64,000 bases of DNA from Chaetoceros tenuissimus (GCA_021927905.1 BLLK01000069.1:1798001-1862000); one strand, 5' to 3'; shown: positions 51,807 to 63,126, numbered from the stretch's first letter. Notes: generated from the letters alone by a model not told the origin. Program-made: numbers and translations.

Positions 51807-54226
51807 TTACTGATCACACGTACCAAAAAGTGTGATCTGTTGATAATGAAAGTCACCTGCACCTCCAAATGTGATATCCTTCTCATTTACCTTGAAGGAA
51901 TAGTCTCCGGATCCACCACCTGCATTATTTTCAACAACTAGTTTGTAACATCCATGGGGGAGGCATCCACTACTTTGAATTTCATTGGTGCTTGGAAAGT
52001 TGATATTGCCTGCAGATCCTGCTTTCTTCTCCGAATTACCATGGGTTTCTATTCTCCAACTAAGATCACCTATTGCGTCACCTTTTTGAAGGTGTAAATC
52101 AAATTCTAAATCACAGTCTTGCTGACATGATCCCCATGTGATGGAGGTAGATTTCCCGAAATCCCCTCCTTCAATTACAACATCTTTGTTGTATGTCAGA
52201 GCAAATTTTCCAGATCCCTGTCCACAACAGATTCCGTCTAGCAATGCGAAAAACAAGAGTATTAGAAAAGGTGGTAAAGAAAGCGTTCACATATGCTAAA
52301 GCATGTGCAGAACTTACCACCATATGTATCTTCAATTTCGAAGGTATACTGAGAAGGCGAAAAGTCCCCTTTTTCCTCGTATGTCGTGAACTTTTCTTTA
52401 TACCCCTCGCCACTCATGACGATTTCGTTGTTCTTACAGTTATCGACAATTCGCCATTTGGTCTCATTTGGATATTGATCTGTTAATAGCACCATCTCCA
52501 TAAACCCACCGCACTTGTCATTCGGAGTGTGAACGCACATACCGGTTTCAGTATTACATGTATCAGTAGTACAGCTCGAATTATCATCACAATCTATGTT
52601 TGATGAGCACATTGGTTTCCTTACAGAAATTTTTGCGTATGGAGGATTTGCGTTAAAATCTATATTTTCAACCTTTACAAAAACTTCAGAATCTGTTCCA
52701 CCAAAGTGACTAATTAGAAAAGTTTCTCCAATATCCAATTTCGCTTCAAGATTTGATTCATCGTTAGTACCTGAACCCACACTCTGAATAGTTACTTTGT
52801 CTCTGGCATCTATTTCAGCATTTCCTCTATTAATGCCACTTCTACGATTGAACCCAATAAAGTAATCTTTATTATGGCCCTCAATCTTCAAGATAATATC
52901 TTTACTATTACCCGCAGTATCATAATCCACGAAACCTACAAGGTCTCCCTCCCATGTATTTTCCTCTAATGGATTGACAATGACATGCTTATCAGCATAC
53001 CACCCAAGCTGCCAGTGCTTCGCATTGTTGAAACATTGCACAGGAGCATCGTCAGCTGCATAGGAAAATCCCATAAGTCCTGATTGATCATGGTAAACGT
53101 TCCCATCTTCGTTAGAATGCTTTAAGCCCAAATTGTGACCTGATAAGTAGACATTTATGTTATTAGAAATAGTTTCAATTTATTCGAGAAAGTAGATTAC
53201 AAATACCATATCATACTCACCTATTTCGTGAATTGTTGCAGAAGGATATGTGCATCTCTTATCGTTGTACACTGATATAAAGCCTCCTACATATGCGTAT
53301 GCTGCCCAGCTCCCTGTTCCAGGAGGAATACATAGCATTAAATGGTCAAATTGTTCCAAGTCTTCAAAATCGGCTTCTAACTTGTTCATAATCGCATCCT
53401 TTACTTGACCTTCTTGTTTTCCATTTACAGAAAAATATGGGATTTTGACGGTATATATACCATTATTTAGCTTGCTATGGCTTGCTGGTGAAAAGGTAAG
53501 TTTTCCATGAGAGCAACTTTTGTATCCACTTGAAAGATTGAAGCTGTCTCCATTGCCTGATGAATCTTTGATACCAAATATTTCACGAGCAAGATCTTCT
53601 TCTGATGGTGTAGTGACGGAGTCAGAGGCTTCTACACGCACAACAAGAACTTTCCTATCTCCGACAATTGCTAATCTTCTTCCATTTGTAGCTGTTCTCT
53701 TCCTTGAAAAAGTTGGTTTTCCTCTTAGTACAAGTTTATCTTCAATGATGAGAGCATCATCTGCATAAACTTCAGTTTCTCCACTTTCAAGTGATCCAGC
53801 ATAACGATCTTTGAAAGTTTCAGGAAGGTTCATATTCAACTTGACAATATGACCCCTCTTTCCAAAGTTATCTTCTGGATGCAATTCACATTCATACCAA
53901 TGCTCGATGTTTTCTTTATCTTGCTTCTCGACAAGATACAATGTGCATGGTTTCGTGAGTGCCCTTTCTGACATATTAGACTGTGAGCTATTTCTTTGAA
54001 GATGTCTGGTCCTAGTAGCGACAGAAGGTCTCTGTAAATAGAGCAGTTGATTGGTTATAGCATGGATATTGCAACGAGACATATATGTGAGGATTGGTAA
54101 GAAATTGCAATCCAATTAAAAATACAAATAACTTACATTTTCTTCTTGTGAATGTCTGGCCAATGCATTTACATTGGATAATGCAAAATTCCAAAGAACT
54201 AGAGATGAGATGAGAGAAACTTTCAT
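51807..54226 (-). CDS. M11 (gametolysin-like) secreted metalloprotease
   Basis: Predicted as complement(join(51807..52237, 52318..53139, 53221..54031, 54137..54226)), 717 residues, all introns phase-consistent with GT..AG ends. Exon 1 gives a signal peptide (MKVSLISSLVLWNFALS). The zinc motif HEIGHNLGLKH (His298, Glu299, His302, His308) is assembled across the second intron, and LMGFSY downstream supplies the Met-turn; both are features of peptidase M11, whose type member gametolysin degrades the gamete cell wall in Chlamydomonas. The C-terminal third holds a CDDNSSCTTDTC disintegrin-like cluster and two copies of a beta module with YTFEIEDTYG-DGICC-GQGSGKF and GCYKLVVENNAGGGSGDYSF. The protease is probably extracellular or wall-directed. 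Substrate is unknown. Confidence 0.85.
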
Positions 54227-55290
54227 AGTTGTTATCATACCTCAAAAGAGAAAATGGGAAGTTTTATGATGTGAATGCAAGGGATGGTGGATTTTTCCCA
54301 TGATAATTTCGGAGGTAGTGTGCGTCAACGCCATTAAACACTGTGTGAGTCCCTATTCATGCCAGGATTTTAGTCTGAACTAGACATGGCATCCTGGACT
54401 GCCCGCTTTTATACGTGTGTATTCACCAGTTTTTATAAACACATGAGTTGCACATGGAAAATGTGAGTGATTCAAAATGACGACTTCCAAAATTTGTCTT
54501 TCTGAGTATCAGATTAGATTGCTTAGAAAGATCTGGAGAAAAATCTGTAAACAGCGAGAGACATTTTGAATCGGAGTTGAAAGTAATTTGCCAGGTTTGA
54601 GAGGACTTTATCAATATCCAATCACGAACTAACTTGAAGTTCTTATGTTGATATGTGGAACGTTGACTTTTGAAAAATAGCGAACCTGATCTTCATGTGC
54701 AACAACCCGTATCATTGATTAAATTTGCAAAAGTAGACGGTTTTGAAGAGTATTGTTATGATGCATTGTTAATTAATATATTTTTAAGTACTTAAAACGT
54801 CATATTACTATTCCTGCTCTTGTCGACTGCATGCATGAATTGAAACTGCCACGTGGTGCTCCAAGAACACCACGTTTACGTGCTGGTGAAATTAGTAAAA
54901 TGTGTGTGACAGCAAAATGACGTAAGTGCATGTCAGCTGATCAGTCATCTGTCATATTGCAATCAGGCATTTCACCCTTTATCCTCGTTCGTTTAGGAGG
55001 AAAAATTGTTCTCTAACAAAAATGAAAATGTCTAAGTTATTGTCATATAGAAGCATAAAAGTCTTATAAGAGACAAATTAATTAAATATTAGATTAGAAT
55101 ATCTCTAGATTTTGTATCGGGACGGGTCATTTCCACAGCTTTACTCTGATCAGGCTAGAAACCATCCAGGATGGCACACAGCAGTGTTGTGAAGCTACTA
55201 AACACACTCAATCTTGTTCTAGAGAGTATCTACCAACAACACAATAGAAGTACCTACCATAATCGATAAGGTTCTTCTTCAATCTTCTGA
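54227..55290. promoter_or_regulatory. Divergent intergenic region, M11 protease / ArfGAP-like
   Basis: About 1.06 kb head to head. It contains a CACGTG core at 54850-54855, a small hairpin at 54851-54875 and a TGACGTAA site at 54918-54925. The rest is AT-rich with no ORF of note. Confidence 0.4.
54851..54875. repeat. Short hairpin with G-box-like arms
   Basis: ACGTGGTG (54851-54858) and CACCACGT (54868-54875) are perfect complements around a 9 nt loop. With the preceding C the left arm makes CACGTG. It may be two opposed ACGTGG sites rather than an RNA structure. Confidence 0.45.
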
Positions 55291-57542
55291 ATGAATCCTC
55301 GAGCACATCCCCCTGAGATGAAGGAACTGACACTCAATCATTCAGTGAGAAGGATGCCTAGAATTAATAGCCTAGCTTGTCAACTTGCAGAACTGAACAC
55401 TGACAGCGTCCTTACGTCAGCGTCTACAACTACAAGAAGAATTACGAGACAAAGCAATCACTTCCCAATTGGTCTGTCTACATTTGTAAAAATTATTCCT
55501 GGAAACAACTACTGTTTAGATTGTAGGTTTCGTCAAGAAGAAAATCCAAGTGATGAATTGTTATGGGCCAAGTAAGTGTCGACTCTGACAGATGACATAA
55601 TCTATCTTTCTTTGCTAATTCTTCATTTCCTATTTCAAATCCTTAGCATCACCTTTGGTACTCTTATTTGTGCCATGTGTGCACATGAGCATATAAATAC
55701 ATCGGGGGTATGTATAACAGGTCTTTTTATATATAAAAAATTCCCATGTTAGATTCTCATATCCTTTTTTTTTTTCCTACATAGAACACATCTGATATAT
55801 TATCACTAGAAAATAGCTCTTGGGACAAACAGCAAATATTATCATTATTGGAAGGTGGAAATGAGAAGGTGACGAACGCACTATCAAAAGATTTCAAAAG
55901 GGCAAGAAAAGTACCATCAATCAAGGATAGGTACAACACAAAAACTGCCAAACAATACAGTCAGAATCATTTAACTAGGGTACAGAATTTGTACAAAAGT
56001 TTCGAAGAAAAATTGAAAGAACAAGCTCTAAAATCAGCTTCTGAAAATAAGACTGATGACAAATCAAGTAGAATACAAGATCCGATAGGTAAAACACATG
56101 GAGTTGATGAATTCCAACCTCGAGCAGCAAAAGCTGGAACCATGTCGTTGGGTATTCCATTCGCTGGCAGGGTTTTGGATTCCATCACTTCAGGAATCAA
56201 ACAAACGATTGGGATAGGAGGGCAACAATCGATGAGTCCAAAGAAGCAATTGCAGCAGAAATCGTCAATGAAACCTATACCAAAACATGAAGTAAAAAAT
56301 ACTGTTTCGAGCACAATACAACGAACTCAACCGAAACCGGTAGTAGAGGCTCGAGTAGACATGAATGATGTAGAAAAATCTGCAAATCTATTCATGTCCA
56401 GAATGAATGAACTAGGCCTGAATGCAGATGCAGGCAGTGGTACAGGTTCAGGTAGCGATGGCGCTTATTCCCAAAGAGGAAAAAAGATTAATGACAAGCA
56501 AAGAAGACGAAGAAGAGCAGCGGTACAAACATCTCGACAGTCTATTTCACTTCAACCAAAAATAAATGAGTTGCATATCGAACCGCTTGGTGTGCAAAGA
56601 AGGAATGTCCAAATAAGAGAAGATCAAAATGTTGATGTACACATGCATAATAATAGTAATCGCAGTCTGCAGCGAGAGGATTCCGACCGTGATAAATTTT
56701 TAGAAAGAATGCGACGAAGCAGCTCTAATCGACCAGACGCTCGTCAGAGGGGTGCGACCATGATACCTCAATCCAATCCTAGAGCAGAATTTGCGTCTTC
56801 ATCACTAAGTCCACCCTCATCGAGTAGATACCTTCAGAGCACAAGTAATGTCCAGAGTGGTGTAACAAAAAGAAAGTCAATGAATAAAAGAAGCTCCATG
56901 GATACTTCATTGGCCATAGTAGTGGATGAGCCTAAATTGGGAGCTGACTCACAGGTACCAAATGCTGTAATTCCCGAACTTATGGATAGAAATAATCCAA
57001 TTTGGAAAAGAGTTGTACATCAAAATGTTGATAGTCGTGAATATCGTGGGAATGTAGAAAGTTTTAGGAACAACAATATTCCTAACCCTCATCACAATCA
57101 TGATAATAATAGAAATAGACCTCATCAAACCGCAACTCGGCAATACCCTCAAAATATGGAACCAATTAGAAGACAGGGTATATCGCTTGAACCTGGTCGA
57201 AATGAAACTTTGATAAGGTCTAGAAACCAAAACATTTCTCAGTCTAATAGACATCCACAGGAGGTGGTACCTCGTGGAGAAGTGTCAAGACCTCGGTCGT
57301 CGGTCGAACTTGCCCAAGATCCAAGATCGTCAAACAATAGATTCCAGTTAAATGTTGGTACTAGGGTAGCACCTCATCAAGATCCCATGAATAAGTTCAC
57401 AACTTCTACCCGAAATATAAATGTCTTCAGTTCAAATAGACCTGAGCCAGCGTATGAACAGCGAAATTTTGAGAAGACCTCGCTATTTAACACTACTTTG
57501 CGAAGAAATGTCAACAGTCAATTACATGTTCAACGTAACTGA
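55291..57542 (+). CDS. ArfGAP-like zinc finger protein, catalytic Arg absent
   Basis: Predicted as join(55291..55571, 55647..55707, 55785..57542), 699 residues; introns start GTAAGT and GTATGT, and frames fit. The domain is divided over all three exons: NNYCLDC (Cys75, Cys78), WANITFGTLICAMC (Cys102, Cys105) and then LEGGNEKVTNAL, matching the WAS-N-G-x-C-x2-C and GN-x3-N landmarks of ArfGAPs. The spacing between Cys pairs is 23 rather than 16. The catalytic Arg finger, in CxxCxGxHR, is replaced (CAMCAHEHI), so GAP activity is doubtful, and the protein may only bind an Arf GTPase. The remaining about 550 residues are Arg/Asn/Ser/Gln-rich and disordered with basic patches. It is an unusual, perhaps scaffold-like member. 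Confidence 0.75.
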
Positions 57543-57596
57543 AACCAGGCTAATATGGTTATTGTTTATTACTATAAAATAGAAGGGGAAGTCTTT

Positions 57597-59492
57597 TTAA
57601 TTCATCTCTTGAATGTCTGAAAGTGCCCTTCGTAGCATCAATGATTCTTCCAAACATTTGTCGTTTCTATTCTTAGATCTGCAATAATCCGCAATCTCGT
57701 CAAGTAGATCGTAAATGTTCTGTGTCAGTGATTTGGTGAGATACTCCTGAAAGAACGCCACCTTCTTGAGTAGCGAAAGGAGAAGTCGCTTGGCATAGTA
57801 CCAAGTATCAGCACCAAGTTTTGTCTGAAATGGATGTAGGCTTTTGCATAAACGTTCAATACCAAACTCGTAGTTCCCCTTTTCACAATACAAAGACGCC
57901 AAAACCAGGTTGATAATACAAGAGTGATGGGTGTCATCCTTTTTGTCCTTTACTTTTGACGAAGATTCCTCGTCATCAATTCTCTTGATTATATTTTCTG
58001 CATCTTCATTCTGATCACTGAGAATGTACGCCACTGTAAGATTTGCGAGGACGATTGGTGAGATGTCCAATAACGTCCCATCTGGACTCTCGCTTTCAAT
58101 ATAGGTTTTATAGTACTCTATGGACTTTTGAAGTTTCTTTGATTCTTGAGCAAAGCAACAATGTCCAAGGTTCAAATTGAACATATTTAAAGTTGCGCAA
58201 ATATCAGAATAGCGAAGCAGTAGCGACTCGGCCTTTGAGAATTCCTCTCGATCCCACAGAATCTTTGTCATGGCCATGAGCACAGGAATAAATGTGTCAA
58301 GTTCTCGTTCTAATTCAATCTCGTAGAATTCCAAATCTTGTGTTTCCCCCATTTCTGCTATCTCTTCTATAGCATTCACCAAGGACCTCATGTTTGGGGA
58401 TAGACGTTTCAGCAATGCTTGGAATTTGCTGAAAGCACCTTCTGGACTTGATTTGGACATGATGAAGGTATCCAAAAAGTCGTGGATACTCTTGTCAAGT
58501 AATTCTTGAACTAATTCACCATTGTCTGCAATAACATCCATGTATGCATCAAAACACTCATGCTGACAATATAAAATGAGCAAGTTTTGAAATGTTCCTG
58601 GAGGAAATGGAGGATGTGACAGGAGAAACCCTAATTTCTTCAAGGTCACCTCAGGATCGCCGTTTTGATTCAAGATGGCAGAATTGTGGAGGGACACAGC
58701 ATCCAACTCTTCATCTCTACGGTGGGGCATCAAAGCGAAAGCCTGCCTGGCCTCTGTTTCATTTTTCAAACGATAATAAATGGCTGTCTTGAGATTGTAA
58801 GCTTCGATGAGGAAAGATTCTTGCAGTTCAATCGAATTCGAAACAAAAGAATCATCATGAGGGTTGTCAGTATGCTCAAATTGTGGATAATTTTGCACAC
58901 TGTCATGAATAATTTCGTCAACTAGTTCCTCTGCGTCGTCGTACCGACCAAGCATGTAATGAGATAGAGAAACATTGTACGCTGTATTGGTGTCTTGTCC
59001 AAGTATGCGTGATACTTTCAAATACTTGTCAAGTGCGCTTTTGTAATCACCCTCCTTGAACTCGATGGTTGCTTCGGCAGCGATGGACTGTGGATCAGAC
59101 TTGTCACATTCGTCCAAATATTCTCTGGCCCCTTCAAGATTATCATCTTCCAATTCACAAGCTATTTTGAGAAGTAGCAAACGTTGAGAGGGACTCTCTT
59201 CAATCAAGTGAGAAAGGCTTTCATTAGCGTCTACAACTGCCCCAATACGTAACATGCAGTGAATGCGATTGACATGATAGTCTTCCTCATTGGGGACAAG
59301 TTGGATAAGTCTGTTGTAGATTTCAATGACATCAGTGTACTCTTGGAGATTGTAGTAACAATAAGCAAGAAGAGAAAGAGCAGCTCGCGAACGAGGAAAC
59401 AATTCAACCTTTTCTTCTAGAATTTGAGCAGCAGCTGTATAGTCTCCATCTCTAATTAGACCGTAAATTAAAGTGGTGAGCGATTGAATCAT
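57597..59492 (-). CDS. IFT70: Intraflagellar transport protein IFT70 (TTC30)
   Basis: IFT70/TTC30 (DYF-1) is a TPR protein of the IFT-B core that carries cargo along axonemes. The 631-residue protein is almost wholly TPR repeats, as in the family (about 665). Family landmarks include IYGLIRDGDYTAAAQIL near the start, the LHNSAILNQNGDPE and HPPFPPGTFQNLLILYCQHE regions, PVLMAMTKILWDREEF, SPIVLANLTVAYILSDQNE and the C-terminal YCEKGNYEFGIERLCKSL with LGADTWYYAKRLLLSL. Intronless. It is head to head with DNAAF5, 150 bp apart. Presence implies that this species builds flagella at some stage, most likely in male gametes. Confidence 0.95.
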   Translation of the reverse strand: MIQSLTTLIYGLIRDGDYTAAAQILEEKVELFPRSRAALSLLAYCYYNLQEYTDVIEIYNRLIQLVPNEEDYHVNRIHCMLRIGAVVDANESLSHLIEESPSQRLLLLKIACELEDDNLEGAREYLDECDKSDPQSIAAEATIEFKEGDYKSALDKYLKVSRILGQDTNTAYNVSLSHYMLGRYDDAEELVDEIIHDSVQNYPQFEHTDNPHDDSFVSNSIELQESFLIEAYNLKTAIYYRLKNETEARQAFALMPHRRDEELDAVSLHNSAILNQNGDPEVTLKKLGFLLSHPPFPPGTFQNLLILYCQHECFDAYMDVIADNGELVQELLDKSIHDFLDTFIMSKSSPEGAFSKFQALLKRLSPNMRSLVNAIEEIAEMGETQDLEFYEIELERELDTFIPVLMAMTKILWDREEFSKAESLLLRYSDICATLNMFNLNLGHCCFAQESKKLQKSIEYYKTYIESESPDGTLLDISPIVLANLTVAYILSDQNEDAENIIKRIDDEESSSKVKDKKDDTHHSCIINLVLASLYCEKGNYEFGIERLCKSLHPFQTKLGADTWYYAKRLLLSLLKKVAFFQEYLTKSLTQNIYDLLDEIADYCRSKNRNDKCLEESLMLRRALSDIQEMN

Positions 59493-59642
59493 GCTTTTTG
59501 TTGGGAAGTAGAAGAAGAAAAGTGCCTTTGGAGAAAGTGGCTGGAGGTTCGATTTACTTTGATTTTTAAATCAAATTTGATTTTTTGCTTAGTAGAAAGA
59601 TTCTTCCAAACACAAGTTCAAGTAGCCTCCATTTAATTTGAA
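59493..59642. promoter_or_regulatory. Shared 150 bp divergent promoter of IFT70 and DNAAF5
   Basis: The whole space between the two ciliary start codons is 150 bp, so both promoters must overlap. AAATCAAATTTGATTT at 59568-59583 is a perfect 16 bp palindrome in the middle, flanked by T-runs. No RFX X-box was recognised. A sperm-stage regulator might bind here; that is inference. Confidence 0.6.
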
Positions 59643-62033
59643 ATGAACGATGAAATCGATGAAATCTGGGAGTCTCTCAAGAAAGAGACTCATCGATCTA
59701 AGACTAAAGATATCTCGCATCTATGGCAAAGTCAAGGTGATTCTAAACAGAGACAAAAAGAAGAGATGGAAATAATGACTAATTCTAAATCTATTTCAGA
59801 CAAGACTCTTGTTCCAGCTGGGGAAAATAAGTCGTTCAACCTCTCCAACCTCACCAAAGTGCTTGCATGTGATGGAGATTCTGACGATGAATCTGAAGAC
59901 GGATCAATTTCAACTCCCAAAGAGCCCGAAGACAACACGAGGCTATCACAGATTCGAGGAATGATTCGAAGTGATGATCGTCAACAAAGAGTACAATTTC
60001 TACAAATTCTCAAGGCAGATGTTGAAAATCTACACAAGAAAATGAACCTTCACGAATCTAGCATCCCAGAATTGAACCTTCCACGCCCATATGACGTAGG
60101 AAGCATAAGTCTGACCTACAAGCAGAATGGAGGTATTGTATCAGATCTAGCGAGTGAAGAGTTTTCAGAATGGAACAAAACTTTCAATCCTTTGGGAAAG
60201 CAGTTTCGAGAAGCTGACAAGGAACCTCAAAAAGATGATGAACGTACACCATCATTCAATCCATCCTATCGAGAGAAATTGCAAAACATTTTGGATACCG
60301 TCGGAAAATCTCTTTTCAAATTGATTTCTGATTCATCTGAAAAATGTCGTTTGCTCTCCATTGAAATTATTCAACTTTTGCTCTTGTCAAAGTTGAACAT
60401 AGGAAAACACGTTGCCTATCTCATGCCAGCAATCTTTTCTAGAATGCCAACTACGCAACATGACCCAGAATTGAATATTTTTGTTCAGGACACACAATCT
60501 CTTGATTTTTACAAACGTGGCGGAGCAAAACTTTTGGAGCAACAGAAAAGAGTACTCACTAGGTCTGAGGGAAGCTCTTGCAGCTCTCTCGAATCATGTG
60601 AAGAAACAAGATTTGGATTGATCAACCTCCTGGAAACTGTGATTCGGTCATGTTTAAATTTAGGAGTACTCTCCTTTCTCGATGCTTATTTTACTGATAT
60701 TATATTTGCCTTGGAGTCCAGTCTTGCTGATCCTTTTCACAAAGTAAAAATCAAAAGTGCAGACATCTTGAAAAATATTGTGCGTATTCCAAACTGGGAA
60801 GTAGCTGCGAAATATTATGCCACAGCTCTCGCAAGGGCCTCCTTGGTACTGATGAGGCATAGAAAGCACAATGTACGCATCGCTGGGATCACTATGTTTG
60901 AGGCTTGTGTATGCGTTCCCGACCGTGAGAAGATTAAAGGTGCAGGATCTGATGCCATTCTCGATCTTATTGGATTTAAAGAGGAGAATGTTCTACCTAT
61001 ATCTGCTTTCTATTCTGCGGAGAATGGGGTCAATGTCAATATCTTGGCAGAGTTGACTACAGATCGACATGCCACGGTGAGACTTGAGTGTTGTAAAGTG
61101 CTTTGCTTCCTCATTTGTTGTCTACCAAATCGCTATGACTTTACTCAAAGATTTTTACCGTATCTGCTCAATTTTTACAATGATGACTTTGATATCGTTC
61201 GAGATCAAGCCATGTTTGCAATTGAAAATTGTGGAAGACAGTACGAAGTTGAGCACCCTGATGAAGTGATTGAAAGAAAACAGTATGGAATAGATGGAGA
61301 TAGCAGGTGTAACTACGAAGGTCAGCTTCCGGAGCCAATTATACAACGGCCAAGCATTGGATCTAGGCTCTTTGTACGTTCGAATTCAAAAAGATTCTGT
61401 GTTGCTCTACTTCAAGAGTTGAACAATTGGATTCCAAAAGTTCGTCTACAAACCGCAAAACTTCTGAAAATTCTCACTGTATATTGTGAAGAAAATCTTA
61501 CCATGGACTTTCATGAAACTCTATCCAAAATTGTAAAGGCACTGAAAAAGGTAATGTCAAGTGAAGATAAAGAGGACAAGCAGTTACAAATAGAGCTAGA
61601 AACTCTACTTACATCAATAGGGCGATACGTCGACCCAGAGGTTTACACTCCACTTCTCCTGCCTTCAATGTTTGGAACACTTACCTCAAAAGAAAGTTGC
61701 GTTGTAAACTTGAAAGCTTTTCAGTCTTTGATCAAAGGCAGCAAACCAAACAGAGTCAAGTCACAAATAAATCTAGTTTTATCTACAATCACAGGCTCAT
61801 TTCTTCAGGAGGATTTGATTTGTAGCACGGAGAGTTCAAGACTGCAGTTGCAAGTGATCGAAGATATCTTTCTTCGTGTGGAAAATGAGATTATGGACAC
61901 AGACATTATTGAAAATATTGACAATTTGGAGGAGATGCTGAGAAAATCTGTTGACAGAGGGAACTGTTCAAAACTAGCTCTCTCTCTACTTGATACAATG
62001 ACACGAACGAAATCACAGAGTGAAAGTATTTAA
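59643..62033 (+). CDS. DNAAF5: Dynein axonemal assembly factor 5 (HEATR2)
   Basis: DNAAF5/HEATR2 is a cytoplasmic HEAT-repeat protein needed to preassemble axonemal dynein arms before they enter the flagellum. The 796-residue product has a charged N-terminus and then repeated paired helices: FKLISDSSEKCRLLSIEIIQ, LDAYFTDIIFALESSLADPF followed by VKIKSADILKNIV, HKVK-type turns, and WIPKVRLQTAKLLKILTVY. Conserved motifs such as DRHATVRLECCKVL and FDIVRDQAMFAIEN match HEATR2. Length is close to animal DNAAF5 (about 855). Intronless and head to head with IFT70, so the window holds a transport factor and a dynein assembly factor on one promoter region. Dynein arms are thus probably present in the gamete flagellum. 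Confidence 0.85.
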   Translation: MNDEIDEIWESLKKETHRSKTKDISHLWQSQGDSKQRQKEEMEIMTNSKSISDKTLVPAGENKSFNLSNLTKVLACDGDSDDESEDGSISTPKEPEDNTRLSQIRGMIRSDDRQQRVQFLQILKADVENLHKKMNLHESSIPELNLPRPYDVGSISLTYKQNGGIVSDLASEEFSEWNKTFNPLGKQFREADKEPQKDDERTPSFNPSYREKLQNILDTVGKSLFKLISDSSEKCRLLSIEIIQLLLLSKLNIGKHVAYLMPAIFSRMPTTQHDPELNIFVQDTQSLDFYKRGGAKLLEQQKRVLTRSEGSSCSSLESCEETRFGLINLLETVIRSCLNLGVLSFLDAYFTDIIFALESSLADPFHKVKIKSADILKNIVRIPNWEVAAKYYATALARASLVLMRHRKHNVRIAGITMFEACVCVPDREKIKGAGSDAILDLIGFKEENVLPISAFYSAENGVNVNILAELTTDRHATVRLECCKVLCFLICCLPNRYDFTQRFLPYLLNFYNDDFDIVRDQAMFAIENCGRQYEVEHPDEVIERKQYGIDGDSRCNYEGQLPEPIIQRPSIGSRLFVRSNSKRFCVALLQELNNWIPKVRLQTAKLLKILTVYCEENLTMDFHETLSKIVKALKKVMSSEDKEDKQLQIELETLLTSIGRYVDPEVYTPLLLPSMFGTLTSKESCVVNLKAFQSLIKGSKPNRVKSQINLVLSTITGSFLQEDLICSTESSRLQLQVIEDIFLRVENEIMDTDIIENIDNLEEMLRKSVDRGNCSKLALSLLDTMTRTKSQSESI

Positions 62034-62095
62034 AAGCGATAGATTTAGGATAGAAATATCGTAGTATATAAATGTATATAAATTATTCAATAATT

Positions 62096-63126
62096 TTATT
62101 TCTCAATGACGATATCAGGTGCATCTTTCTCTAAACGCTTTAGCAAATTTGTTTTCACATCCTCCTTAATGACAGATGATCGCAATAGTGTATCCAACCT
62201 AGAAATTGGTTTCATTCCATTCTTTCCATCAGAGTATCTGTACTTTTGTTCATATACGATCTTTCCGTCAGTGTAAAGCCCAGGCGTGAGTCTACGTTCT
62301 CTCCAGAATGCACCAGATGAATCAGTGAAGAAGTGCTTTGCATTGAAATTCCAAAGATTACTTTTGAAGAAATATCGTCAGTAATGTATCTCAAACGCGC
62401 GTAAATATAAAGACATTTCGTTCGTACTTACAATGGAGATTTCTTCTTGATGCTGTATTCTGCTTGAATTAAAGGTCTACTTGGTGCTGATGGATCCTCG
62501 CCTTCTTGAAGTGCATCTCTACGACTTCCAGTGTTGACATATTTTCCAAAAACATCTACTTTCCCATGTACAAACATGTCTCTTACAATTGCATCTCTAT
62601 TTGCATGCAATAGACGTACATTCCATTTTGAGTCTGCAGGTCTCTTTCTCGCAAACCATTTAACTTTCTTTTCAGCATCAGGGGGCTGTACAACTCCTAC
62701 AAATTGATACTTGGATGCATTCTTCTTTGAGATTTTGGATGGGCAAACTTGATCAAATCCAGCAACAGCTGCATCATACGCCTTTTCGACCAATTCCTCT
62801 TCCTTCTCAGATCGCATCTTTTCCAATTGAGCATTCTTCGCACCAAAATCCTTTCCAACATAGTCATCACTGTCAACAGCATCTCTTTGTGTAACGATTC
62901 TTTCCCTTACATCTTTTTCTGCAGCAAGCCCCGCTTTGAATTTAGGAAGAAACTCCTCTCTTGGAGTTGTTGATGGTACATCCTTTGGGAAAATTGTAAG
63001 GGACTGTAATGGCGAAACAAACTTCAAAGTTGGACTAACTTTTCTTCCAAATGCATCTCCAGATTGACCCTGAATGAGTGATGGTGCTGAAAGCAGAATG
63101 AGTAGAATATTGTTGCTTGTCTTCAT
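62096..63126 (-). CDS. Uncharacterised protein with N-terminal signal
   Basis: Predicted as complement(join(62096..62360, 62432..63126)), 319 residues; the 71 nt intron has GTAAGT and AAAAG ends and the phase fits. The start MKTSNNILLILLSAPSLIQG is a signal peptide, and GDAFGRKV just after it contains AF, so plastid import through the diatom route is possible. The middle is a Lys/Glu-rich helix (about 75-120), then a beta-rich region with FVGVVQPPDAEKKVKWFARK, VRLLHANRDAIVRDMFVHGK and, after splicing, FNLWNFNAKHFFTD and GLYTDGKIVYEQKYRYSDGK. I recognise no family. The two C-terminal motifs look conserved rather than random. Function unknown; the exon 2 call depends on the phase match. Confidence 0.65.
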
